Shown here: piece after piece, positions 1 through 6,984 of the stretch
How the letters are laid out: each line of letters begins with the position of its first letter
Numbering within the stretch: the stretch's first letter is position 1
NCBI GenBank assembly: GCA_002694095.1
Contig: NZLD01000025.1
Location: 33,501-43,929, forward strand
Direction of reading: 5' to 3'
DNA: 10,429 bases
Origin: Micrococcales bacterium
GTDB lineage: Bacteria; Actinomycetota; Actinomycetes; S36-B12
Notes under the pieces: generated by a model
Seen by the model: the letters and a program-made list of their open reading frames with translations, nothing else
The model's database searches: none
What the model was told of the DNA's origin: nothing
Position numbers and translations under genes: made by a program

Positions 1-251
1 TCGCAAACTTCCTTCACCCTTTGCACGGCGGCTACGACGGAACGGGGTGGCCCTTCGGTCGTGACGTCTCCGTCGGAGACATCTACAGCGTGCTCCAGCA
101 AGTGCCGGGGCTGATGTACGTGGACGTCGCTCGATTAATTCCCATCGACGCAGTTTCTGGAACAAGGGCCGAGCCAACGGACAAGATCTCGCTGAAGCCG
201 CACGATCTTCTCTATAGCCTGCCGTCGGACTTCGAGGTCGTTCAACGATGA
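1..251 (+). CDS. Baseplate J-like assembly protein, C-terminal end (5' truncated by window)
   Basis: Only the last 82 residues are visible; the frame is open from position 3 and enters from outside the window, so the TTG at 21 is an internal Leu codon and not a start. The segment contains HPLHGGYDGTGWPFGR (about visible residues 5-20), then a helix resembling IYSVLQQVPG and a VDV strand. This Gly/Trp-rich motif followed by a 'v.gv..V' segment is typical of the C-terminus of putative baseplate assembly proteins (TIGR02243, baseplate J-like; Afp11/12 and Pvc11/12 in eCIS terms). These proteins form the baseplate wedges around the spike of a contractile tail. The TGA stop overlaps the ATG of the next gene by 4 bases (ATGA), so the two are probably translationally coupled. 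Family is confident; which of the paired eCIS wedge proteins it is cannot be decided from this piece. Confidence 0.85.
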   Translation, partial: ANFLHPLHGGYDGTGWPFGRDVSVGDIYSVLQQVPGLMYVDVARLIPIDAVSGTRAEPTDKISLKPHDLLYSLPSDFEVVQR

Positions 252-844
252 CCACGCCATACAGATCGCCCATCGAACGTCACATGGTCTTCGAACCCAC
301 ACAACGCGCACTCATCCCAGGGTTGCCGAACCCGTTTCCGCTCCGTGACTACGCACCATCCATGCTTGCCGGTGACCCCGTCACTAACCTATTTCTCGAC
401 ACCTTCGATGAGGTTCTCGCACCCATCATCTCTACGCTCGATTGCTATCACGCATATCTCGATGCTGACCTCGCTCCGATGGATTTCATCGACTACATGA
501 GCACCTGGCTTTTGGTGTCAAGCGAACAGGGCTGGACTGATTCGATGAAGCGACAGGCCCTCGCAAAAGCTGTGCCGAGGTCTCGCTGGCGTGGCACCAC
601 GCAGAGCATCTCCGACCGAGTGACCGAACTTTTCGGGGGCACCTGCGACGTAACGGATTCCGGAGACGTCACAACGGCCAACGAATTCGAGGACCCCTCC
701 ACCTGGTCCGCCGCCAGCCCGCCCCGGGTGACGGTCACATTTACCCCGGCCGAAGGCTCCAGCGTCAAGGAATCTGACATACGGGCCGCACTCCAATCGG
801 TTCTTCCCGCGCATGTCGAACTTGTCGTGACGGTCGTGACGTGA
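248..844 (+). CDS. Phage tail protein I-like baseplate protein (TIGR02242 type)
   Basis: A 198-residue soluble protein of the small tail-protein family related to phage P2 protein I, which sits at the baseplate periphery of contractile injection systems. Supporting features are the N-terminal 'LP..yP..f' style leader (residues 25-40), the helical segment with FLDTFDEVLAPIISTLDCYH (49-68), the 'P.dFidYmstWL' block (77-88), and the family hallmark 'RWRGTTQSI..RV..L.G' (113-130). The C-terminal 'LPAHVELVV' strand (186-194) is also typical. Length suits the family. The start ATG overlaps the upstream stop; a weak GAGG lies 10 bases before it, so coupling probably matters more than the ribosome-binding site. 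Its stop overlaps the GTG start of the next gene by 4 bases. This is a structural gene of the rightward eCIS arm. Confidence 0.85.
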   Translation: MTTPYRSPIERHMVFEPTQRALIPGLPNPFPLRDYAPSMLAGDPVTNLFLDTFDEVLAPIISTLDCYHAYLDADLAPMDFIDYMSTWLLVSSEQGWTDSMKRQALAKAVPRSRWRGTTQSISDRVTELFGGTCDVTDSGDVTTANEFEDPSTWSAASPPRVTVTFTPAEGSSVKESDIRAALQSVLPAHVELVVTVVT

Positions 845-2784
845 CCGAAACACCGTCCAGCATTACCTGCCAACGCTGCGGCACAAGGACCACCTGGACT
901 CCCTATTGTCCAGGTTGCGGGGCCTACCTGGAGTTCGCCGGGGTGCCTCCGTGGACTCCCCCGGCACCAGACCCTGCGACTGACGACAATGACTCTAGTG
1001 TTTCCCTCCTGGAAACACCGTCGCACGACGACGAGTCCAAACCCGGGCATTCGCCTGAGCCCGTACCCGGACAGGCCCCCGTCGATCAGTCGGAACAGAC
1101 TGCCAGTGTTAGTGCGGACCACGAGCACGACGACACCGATGGCGAAAGCACGGATGGCGAAGGCGCTGACGATGACACCGAAGCTGACGAGTCTCCGCCA
1201 AGCAAGGTTCGTCGTGGTAACCCGGACCCGTGGTGGAAGTTGTGGGCGCGACCGATAATCAAGGAACCTGACACGCCTCCACCTGCAGAAGCGTCCCTTG
1301 ACAGTCGTGAGCACGCTCCGACGCATGAAGAGGAGAGCGCTGGGGTCGTCGTTCCAAAGGATGTCCCCGCATCGATTGAATCGGAGGAGCCGGCCAAGGC
1401 AATACAAGCCACTGAGCGAACAATCGCCGTGGGGCGAGGTGGGGGACTCGGACCACTCGATGGCACGCCGTGTCCACGCTGCGGGTTCCGTAACGAAGCC
1501 ACAGCTCATTTCTGTGCCCGGTGCGGCTTCGACTTCGCGGTCGTCGTGCAAGCGACAAGGGCTACGCAGCAAGCAGCCGGGGGCACTGCAACGGCCGGCA
1601 ATCCACCCCAGCGCCGGGATTGGGCCCTGATCGCCTTTGTAGCATTCCTAATCGCGATTCTGCTGCTTGTGGTTTTTTCACCGAAGCCCAACCCCGTTTT
1701 CAACGCGGCCGCAAATGCCTTTCGTTCGGTTGCGTACTGGATCGCCCCCACTGCTGGACAGACTGCCCCTTATGACGCCATCCAGGCTTCCTCTACCGGA
1801 TTCGGCTCCCCAGCGTCCGCTCTCGCAGGAAACACCACCGCCACATATTGGGCATCCGCGATCTCACCGAACTTCGGGGCTGGCACCACCCTCAACTTCC
1901 GCCTTGTCCAGAACTTCACCCTCGACAGGATGCTGATTCAGCCCGGAATACAAAACGGGGTTCTCGACGTCCGAGCCCTCGCAACCCCGTATGAGGTCCG
2001 CTTAACCTTCTTCAAAGCCTTTCCTCTCGACCAAGATGATGACTTGGTGGACGTCGACGCTGCAGACGAAGACACGAATATCATCGGTGATCCCTACATC
2101 GGATCTTCGGCGTGCCCGGCATGGCAGCGACCTTCACCTACTCCCACCACAAGCCCATCTGATGGCCCATCGGCGACTTCGACGGGCAGTTCGTCCGTCA
2201 GTTCGTCCGTCAGTTCGTCCGTCAGTCCGTCTGCCAGTCCATCGGCAAGTCCGACAGCCGCCCCGGCGCCGAGTCGGACTGGTGGTTCATCGGTGGCTCA
2301 GGCGACGAACACACCCTTGGTCTCACCGTCGCCTTCTCCGGATCCAATCTCGCGTACCGGTAGCCCATCCACCACGCAGATAACAGAACAACAGTGCAGG
2401 TACGTCAAGCAAGCGACCGAGGTATTCGACTTGCCACTCATCGCGAACCTCAGCGACTACACAACCATCCTGCAATTCCCGGCAGTAGAAGCCGCCCGCA
2501 TTCAACTCGACATCGTCTCGAACTACCGGCCCCGCTTCTCTGACCCGTACTCGTTCGCGTCTGACCTCGGTCAGGTGGCGATTACGAACGTGCTCTTCTA
2601 TCCGCAGTTCACTGCCTCGGATCTGTTTAATAGCGGCGTGACCGATCGCACCGACCCCGAGAGTCCATCGCCATCACCCTCGACAAGCCCAACCGATGGC
2701 CAATCGCTCTCGCCATCGGCGACCCCCGCCACTTCACCGGCTTCCTCTCCGACTACTTCGCCCTCAGCCACGCCAAAGAGTTAA
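841..2784 (+). CDS. Double zinc-ribbon, single-pass membrane protein with discoidin-like outer domain (eCIS-associated)
   Basis: 647 residues; GTG start chosen because it overlaps the upstream stop (GTGA) and places the first zinc ribbon at the N-terminus. In order: zinc ribbon 1 (Cys10, 13, 23, 26); an acidic disordered linker (about 90-120); a basic, Trp-rich patch (125-144, containing PWWKLW); zinc ribbon 2 (Cys211, 214, 225, 228); one transmembrane helix (261-280); a beta-rich domain from about 305 resembling discoidin/NADase-type glycan-binding domains; a Ser/Thr/Pro-rich insert (431-515) between Cys425 and Cys519; the rest of the domain (519-600); and a Ser/Pro/Thr-rich tail (605-647). 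Positive residues on the N-terminal side of the helix and zinc ribbons there indicate N-in topology. Zinc-ribbon membrane proteins of this kind are common in actinobacterial eCIS clusters. Anchoring or sensing at the membrane is inferred, not shown. The gene ends tail to tail with the neighbour on the other strand. Confidence 0.8.
   Translation: MTETPSSITCQRCGTRTTWTPYCPGCGAYLEFAGVPPWTPPAPDPATDDNDSSVSLLETPSHDDESKPGHSPEPVPGQAPVDQSEQTASVSADHEHDDTDGESTDGEGADDDTEADESPPSKVRRGNPDPWWKLWARPIIKEPDTPPPAEASLDSREHAPTHEEESAGVVVPKDVPASIESEEPAKAIQATERTIAVGRGGGLGPLDGTPCPRCGFRNEATAHFCARCGFDFAVVVQATRATQQAAGGTATAGNPPQRRDWALIAFVAFLIAILLLVVFSPKPNPVFNAAANAFRSVAYWIAPTAGQTAPYDAIQASSTGFGSPASALAGNTTATYWASAISPNFGAGTTLNFRLVQNFTLDRMLIQPGIQNGVLDVRALATPYEVRLTFFKAFPLDQDDDLVDVDAADEDTNIIGDPYIGSSACPAWQRPSPTPTTSPSDGPSATSTGSSSVSSSVSSSVSPSASPSASPTAAPAPSRTGGSSVAQATNTPLVSPSPSPDPISRTGSPSTTQITEQQCRYVKQATEVFDLPLIANLSDYTTILQFPAVEAARIQLDIVSNYRPRFSDPYSFASDLGQVAITNVLFYPQFTASDLFNSGVTDRTDPESPSPSPSTSPTDGQSLSPSATPATSPASSPTTSPSATPKS
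2187..2222 (+). repeat. Three perfect 12-bp tandem repeats inside the Ser/Thr/Pro-rich insert
   Basis: The unit CAGTTCGTCCGT occurs three times without a mismatch, followed by degenerate copies (to about 2250) encoding Ser-Pro-Ser-Ala. It encodes a repeated Ser-Ser-Val-Ser peptide. As 12 is a multiple of 3, copy-number changes would lengthen or shorten the extracellular stalk without shifting the frame. Confidence 0.85.
2781..2784. other. Shared TTAA: overlapping stop codons of two convergent genes
   Basis: On the plus strand TAA at 2782-2784 ends the zinc-ribbon membrane gene; on the minus strand TAA (plus TTA, 2781-2783) ends the Fn3 membrane gene. The palindromic TTAA serves both, leaving no intergenic space for a terminator, so each transcript must either stop inside the other gene's coding sequence or run on as antisense RNA. 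Both flanking coding ends are low-complexity Ser/Pro/Thr/Ala codons. Confidence 0.95.
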
Positions 2785-4973
2785 AGCGGTATCGGTACCG
2801 TCTTCGGCGCGGACCACATCGATGAAGCGCTCGGCGATGGTGTTGGACTGGACTCCACCACCGCCCCCGCGGCTGCATCGCCACTCGCGGTTGCCGACTC
2901 GCTCGGCGTCGGACTGGGGGAGGGAGTTGGGCTCGCGGTATCCGGATCGGTATCGGTGGCCGCGCCGGCATCCGCACTCGCACTTGACGTTGGCTTCGGC
3001 GACGCAACAAAGTTCGGGTTGGCGGGGACGGGCGTCAAAGTGGTCGACGGTGACGAGCTAGATTTCTTGGTCTTCTTGCAGAAAGTATCGGAATAGGCGG
3101 AAATTTGATCACCCGCCTTACTCCGCATACGGAAGCAGTACTTGGTTGCTGGCTCGAGGTCCTGTACTTCCAGTGCTGAATCACCAGCCGCCGGGCCCGG
3201 AGAGACGCTTGACCAGCCGGACAGAATCTGTCGTTGAATATCGAAACCCGTGACCTTGGCGTTCTTGTCACAGGCGACGACCTCCTGCCCTTCAGGCGTC
3301 TCAGAGGGCAGCATCCACGTGAGTGCGAGTGCCGTGTCACTCAACTTGTCAGCCATCGGCTCAAAGGGCGGGCATGGAGCCGTCGCCGCTGCCTCCGATG
3401 AGCCATCACCGCCACTTCCGCCGGATGCACCGCTCGTAGCGTCTTCGATTTCCGCAGCGGTCGGCATCAGCACGCACATTTGCGGTGTGTAGAGCGACTG
3501 CGTCTTGCCCGCGGTTGCAAGCAATCGGTAACAGTTCTGCTGTCCAAGCGTCGTCTTCGTGACCACGAAACGCGCGGTTCCTGACGGCACATCTCCCACG
3601 TGCGTGCAGTCTCCGCACGATGGAGACTCAATGTCGTAGTTGTACACGGTCGAGTTAGGGAAGGAAGCGCTCGGGGAGGGTGTCGAGGTCGAACTGTCGG
3701 GGGACGGTGATGTAGACGGCGAGGGTGAGCCCGTTCCGCCGCCAGCACCCACGGAGGCGGGCATGAACACAACTGGTGAGCTGAACGAGACCGATTGAGA
3801 GGTGCCACCGGAGGAGCCCGACGTACTGGGACTAGTCAGCGCGTTTCCAGCATCACCGACGGCGTACACCGAATAGCCGGTCGCTCCGGAAACCGCTCTC
3901 CAACGCAGCAGGATCTGGTCCGTACCCAATTGCTCAGCGGAGAAATCAACCGGCGTTGCAGGCGGAGAAATGATGACGTCATCCGATCCAGACAGGTACA
4001 GACGACTGAAAATAAATGCTGCGATGACCCCCACGATCGCGAGCAGAAGGATGAGCCTGCCGATGATTCCGAGCCGGAAGCGGATAATCGGGCGCTGAAT
4101 CACGGTGACTCGCTGCACCGCCGACTGCATGTCCTCCAGCGCGGTCCCCAACGTGAGATCTTTGTTGGGCTCGATTGCAGAAAGCATGCTCAGCGTTCGC
4201 TGGCGGCCCACCAGGTGGAAGGGACCGGTGATGGTCACCCGAGTCCAGGACGTCTCTCCCGGGGCGAGTTCAATTAGCGAGTCATCAACCTTGAAACGCA
4301 GCCGGCCATCGGGGTCCCACAAGCGCAAGACAACGCGTACCGTGGTGTTTCCATTGTTCGTTATGCTTGCGTAGGTCGAAGTCCGACGACGCATCTCGAG
4401 GGTTGTCCGACTGACACTTAGAACGGATTCATAGAACGGATCGACCGTGATGTTGAGTTCGGCAACGGTGCTTTCGTTGGGATCAACTTCCGACGTCGCT
4501 TTGATCCCGATGGGATATGTCTGAGCGCCCACTCGTGAGGCACGCGGTGGCTTGATGACGATGGCCGCAGAGTTCTCATCCCCGGGAAACAGGGACAGTT
4601 CTGAGGGAACGAGCGACACCCATTCCGATCCGTTGCCGACAGATGACAGCGAGTAGGTCTCGACCACTGGACCCACGTTGCGAACGGTGACCTTAACGCG
4701 CACCGGTTTCCCCGGGCTTGCCGTGACCTCTTCTTGCCCCAACGTAACGATGGGCCGCGGAAGCACGCTGCGCTCGGCAACGATGGTGCCCGCGAGCGCA
4801 TCCTCTCGGTGCCCTACTTCTCCGGACCCGGTGTCATCGGAGGTGCCTGCTGTCGCTGCAGCAGAGTCACCGGCGCCGGAAGACGTATCGCCTCCATCAC
4901 TCGAGGCCCCCGAGACCTCGTTGACCCATCGAAGATACTGCTCTTCACCGCTCTCGGAATCGTTGTCAGGCAT
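2781..4973 (-). CDS. Single-pass membrane protein with COG1470-like inner and Fn3-like outer domains (eCIS-associated)
   Basis: 730 residues. An acidic, disordered N-terminus (1-65) carries one short helical motif (EEQYLRWVNEV, 10-20). Two Ig-like beta domains follow (about 75-180 and 181-295), the first with the 'V..SPGKPV.V.VTVRNVGPV.E.Y' pattern seen in COG1470/NEW3-type proteins. One transmembrane helix lies at 303-325. Beyond it are an Fn3-like domain (337-505) interrupted by a Ser/Pro/Thr-rich insert (381-440), a second Fn3-like domain (534-636, with 'DLEPATKYCFRMRSKA'), and a Ser/Thr/Pro/Ala-rich tail. All eight cysteines lie after the helix, supporting an N-in, C-out topology with disulfides outside. 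The ATG is supported by a strong GGAGGTGA six bases upstream. It overlaps the ATPase stop by 8 bases. Homologues in actinobacterial eCIS loci are often labelled 'hydrolytic protein', but I see no catalytic motif here. An anchor or adaptor role is inferred. Confidence 0.78.
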   Translation of the reverse strand: MPDNDSESGEEQYLRWVNEVSGASSDGGDTSSGAGDSAAATAGTSDDTGSGEVGHREDALAGTIVAERSVLPRPIVTLGQEEVTASPGKPVRVKVTVRNVGPVVETYSLSSVGNGSEWVSLVPSELSLFPGDENSAAIVIKPPRASRVGAQTYPIGIKATSEVDPNESTVAELNITVDPFYESVLSVSRTTLEMRRRTSTYASITNNGNTTVRVVLRLWDPDGRLRFKVDDSLIELAPGETSWTRVTITGPFHLVGRQRTLSMLSAIEPNKDLTLGTALEDMQSAVQRVTVIQRPIIRFRLGIIGRLILLLAIVGVIAAFIFSRLYLSGSDDVIISPPATPVDFSAEQLGTDQILLRWRAVSGATGYSVYAVGDAGNALTSPSTSGSSGGTSQSVSFSSPVVFMPASVGAGGGTGSPSPSTSPSPDSSTSTPSPSASFPNSTVYNYDIESPSCGDCTHVGDVPSGTARFVVTKTTLGQQNCYRLLATAGKTQSLYTPQMCVLMPTAAEIEDATSGASGGSGGDGSSEAAATAPCPPFEPMADKLSDTALALTWMLPSETPEGQEVVACDKNAKVTGFDIQRQILSGWSSVSPGPAAGDSALEVQDLEPATKYCFRMRSKAGDQISAYSDTFCKKTKKSSSSPSTTLTPVPANPNFVASPKPTSSASADAGAATDTDPDTASPTPSPSPTPSESATASGDAAAGAVVESSPTPSPSASSMWSAPKTVPIPL

Positions 4974-6984
4974 CGGTTGTCACCTCCCCGCGCGGAGGAT
5001 TTGCGAAGGATCCGAAGGACTGCTCCAAAGGAAAGGAGAGTCGACCGAGTTTCTGCCATTCACGAGCCGCGCCCCAGATGACGTGCTCGTACTCGACGTG
5101 TCGTCCTGCTTCGGCAGCTGCGAACGCAGCCGATAGGCAGGCGGAACTGATTCCTCCCCCAGACAGCTCCAAGGTCGACAGCGTTCGGAACTCACCGTCG
5201 GACAGGTGCCGGCCTTGTTGACCTAGGCACGCTCGCCAGATCTTCTCGCGCAGTTCCTGAGTAGGTTCGGGGAAGTCGACGATGCAGTCGAGTCGGCGCG
5301 AGAATGCATCATCGAGGTTGGCGCGAAGGTTGCTTGTCAGGATCGCAAGGCCGTCGAAGGACTCCATTCTTTGCAAGAGGTAGGCGACTTCGATGTTCGC
5401 GTGTCGGTCTCGCGCATCGCTCACCTGGGAACGCTTCCCGAACAAGGCGTCCGCCTCGTCGAAGAGCAGCACCCCGTCGAATTGTTCCGCTGCGGTGAAG
5501 ATCTGCTCGAGTCGCTTCTCGGTCTCCCCGATGTACTTGTCGACAACGCTCGACAGGTCGACGTGGAACAACGGAACCCCGAGTTCCCCGGCTAGGGCTT
5601 CCGCGGCCATGGTCTTTCCCGTGCCGGACGGCCCAGCGAATAGTGCCGTGATTCCTCGCCCTCTGGTTCCGCCCGGACGCATCGCCCAGTCGTCCAAGAC
5701 TTGATCCCTGAGTCGAACCCGGCTCAGCAGATGGGACAGTTCCCCTTCCACTTGATCGGGAACGATCACGTGGGAGAGCTGGAAAGTGGGAATCACCGGG
5801 CGGGCTAGCGCCCCCAAATCCGAGGGAGCCGATGCGCTCATCTTCTCGTTGCCGTGAAGCAATCGCTCCCGTACGTCCTCGGGTTCAAGGCGCTGCAACG
5901 TGTCGACGGTGCGCGGGCTGTCGATCTGATCGTTGAGGTAGTCCAGCCATGCAGCGCGCACTGCGGGGGCTGCCACTGGTACGTCAACGATGCGATCGGG
6001 GGGAAGGTCTACCGAAATGCTCGGACCGGTGATGACGATCACAGGGATGAAACCTTGATCAACCCACGTGATGACCTCAGCGACGCGGTCAGCCGTGATT
6101 CGGCGAGCGTCAACGATCATGGGAGTGCACGCCAGGGCGGCTTCCCGAAGGCTCGCGTAGACGGCGTCCCGGCACTCGGAGGTGTCGTGCGGAAGATCGT
6201 GCGCGTCCAAAATCAACACCCTGGGATGCCCGGACATGTGCAGGCGATGATGAGCGATGCACACAGCACCGGAGCCCTGATGAGACCGCATACACACGAT
6301 GGCTGATTCGTGACGTGAGCCCAGCGGAGGAATTTCGGGAAACGGGACGGTGTCAGGCAGCAGTTCCCCAGGCATCAGCTGCTCACTACGCCAGGACAAG
6401 AGGTCGTCCACACGACCATCGAAGCGACCATCGCCGAGCAGGTGCCGCACGAACCGTTCCGAGGCATCCACGATGCGGGAGGGCAAGGGGTGGTCCTGCC
6501 TGCGCAACTCGATGAGCTCCATGCGACACAGGAAGCCGTCGGGGTCGAAAATGCGTCGTCCTTCGGGGGATGACGGATCCGAGCCGATCAGCCGCAGGGT
6601 GGTCGCCACCGACGGGCCGCGGGTGTCCACTTCGTTGTTAAGAACGATGAAGAAGGCTTCGAAGCGCGGATCCACCTGGACGGCGGCTGCCACGATCAGA
6701 GTGCCCAATTCCGAATCCGACAGTCCGCACAGCATCGCCCAGCGCCTCATGTCATCCGAGAGGTCTGCATCCGAGATAACCAAACGGGAGTCGACTCCCG
6801 CAAGATCGCGAGCGTCTCGGATGACCAGATCCAGCGGGAAGACATGACCGCGACGCTCATCGGGGACGTCGTCGGGTCTGCGTGACTCGTCTACCAAAGC
6901 GGCCACACGTTCACCAACGACCGCCAAAAGCGCCCGCACGTGGCTCGCCGCGTGCGGATCCCAAACCTGGGGTGGGGCGGCCAT
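4966..6984 (-). CDS. eCIS AAA+ ATPase (Pvc15/Afp15-type)
   Basis: 672 residues. The C-terminal AAA+ module is complete: Walker A GPSGTGKT (451-458), pore-loop region KYIGETEK (483-490), Walker B LLFDEAD (506-512), sensor-1 TSN (550-552), arginine finger FSRRLD (561-566), and a C-terminal helical lid with a GGGISSACLSAAFAAAEAG segment (609-627). The first 400 residues are all alpha/beta; residues 225-345 look like a second, degenerate P-loop domain (HQGSG without Lys at about 235, PMIVDARR at 288-295, VIVITG at 315-320). This two-part layout is normal for the ATPase encoded in eCIS loci, which is thought to act in particle assembly or recycling in the cytoplasm. The ATG overlaps the DUF4255 stop by one base (TGATG), with only a weak purine-rich site upstream, so translation is probably coupled. 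Confidence 0.9.
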   Translation of the reverse strand: MAAPPQVWDPHAASHVRALLAVVGERVAALVDESRRPDDVPDERRGHVFPLDLVIRDARDLAGVDSRLVISDADLSDDMRRWAMLCGLSDSELGTLIVAAAVQVDPRFEAFFIVLNNEVDTRGPSVATTLRLIGSDPSSPEGRRIFDPDGFLCRMELIELRRQDHPLPSRIVDASERFVRHLLGDGRFDGRVDDLLSWRSEQLMPGELLPDTVPFPEIPPLGSRHESAIVCMRSHQGSGAVCIAHHRLHMSGHPRVLILDAHDLPHDTSECRDAVYASLREAALACTPMIVDARRITADRVAEVITWVDQGFIPVIVITGPSISVDLPPDRIVDVPVAAPAVRAAWLDYLNDQIDSPRTVDTLQRLEPEDVRERLLHGNEKMSASAPSDLGALARPVIPTFQLSHVIVPDQVEGELSHLLSRVRLRDQVLDDWAMRPGGTRGRGITALFAGPSGTGKTMAAEALAGELGVPLFHVDLSSVVDKYIGETEKRLEQIFTAAEQFDGVLLFDEADALFGKRSQVSDARDRHANIEVAYLLQRMESFDGLAILTSNLRANLDDAFSRRLDCIVDFPEPTQELREKIWRACLGQQGRHLSDGEFRTLSTLELSGGGISSACLSAAFAAAEAGRHVEYEHVIWGAAREWQKLGRLSFPLEQSFGSFANPPRGEVTTDA
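4980..4987 (-). promoter_or_regulatory. Strong Shine-Dalgarno for the Fn3 membrane gene
   Basis: Minus-strand GGAGGTGA ends six bases before the ATG at 4973 and lies inside the 3' end of the ATPase gene. It is much stronger than the sites before the ATPase start, suggesting that the membrane protein is made in larger or independent amounts from the same mRNA. Confidence 0.8.

Noticed and set aside
21..251. TTG at 21 as a true start of a 76-aa protein
   Set aside because: The frame continues to the left edge and the conserved baseplate J motif spans position 21, so this is the tail of a longer gene.
493..1572. 359-aa open frame on the minus strand across the tail-protein and zinc-ribbon genes
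   Set aside because: It is antisense to two well-supported coding regions, its translation is Arg/Ser/Val-rich with no recognisable domain, and no ribosome-binding site precedes it. High-GC DNA often leaves the antisense frame open.
2187..2250. CRISPR-like repeats
   Set aside because: The 12-bp units are contiguous with no spacers and lie in frame within a Ser/Pro-rich coding stretch.
2605..2960. Possible inverted duplication joining the two membrane genes' 3' ends
   Set aside because: Both ends encode Ser/Pro/Thr-rich tails, but I see no extended reverse-complement match across 2781-2784; similar composition is enough to explain it.
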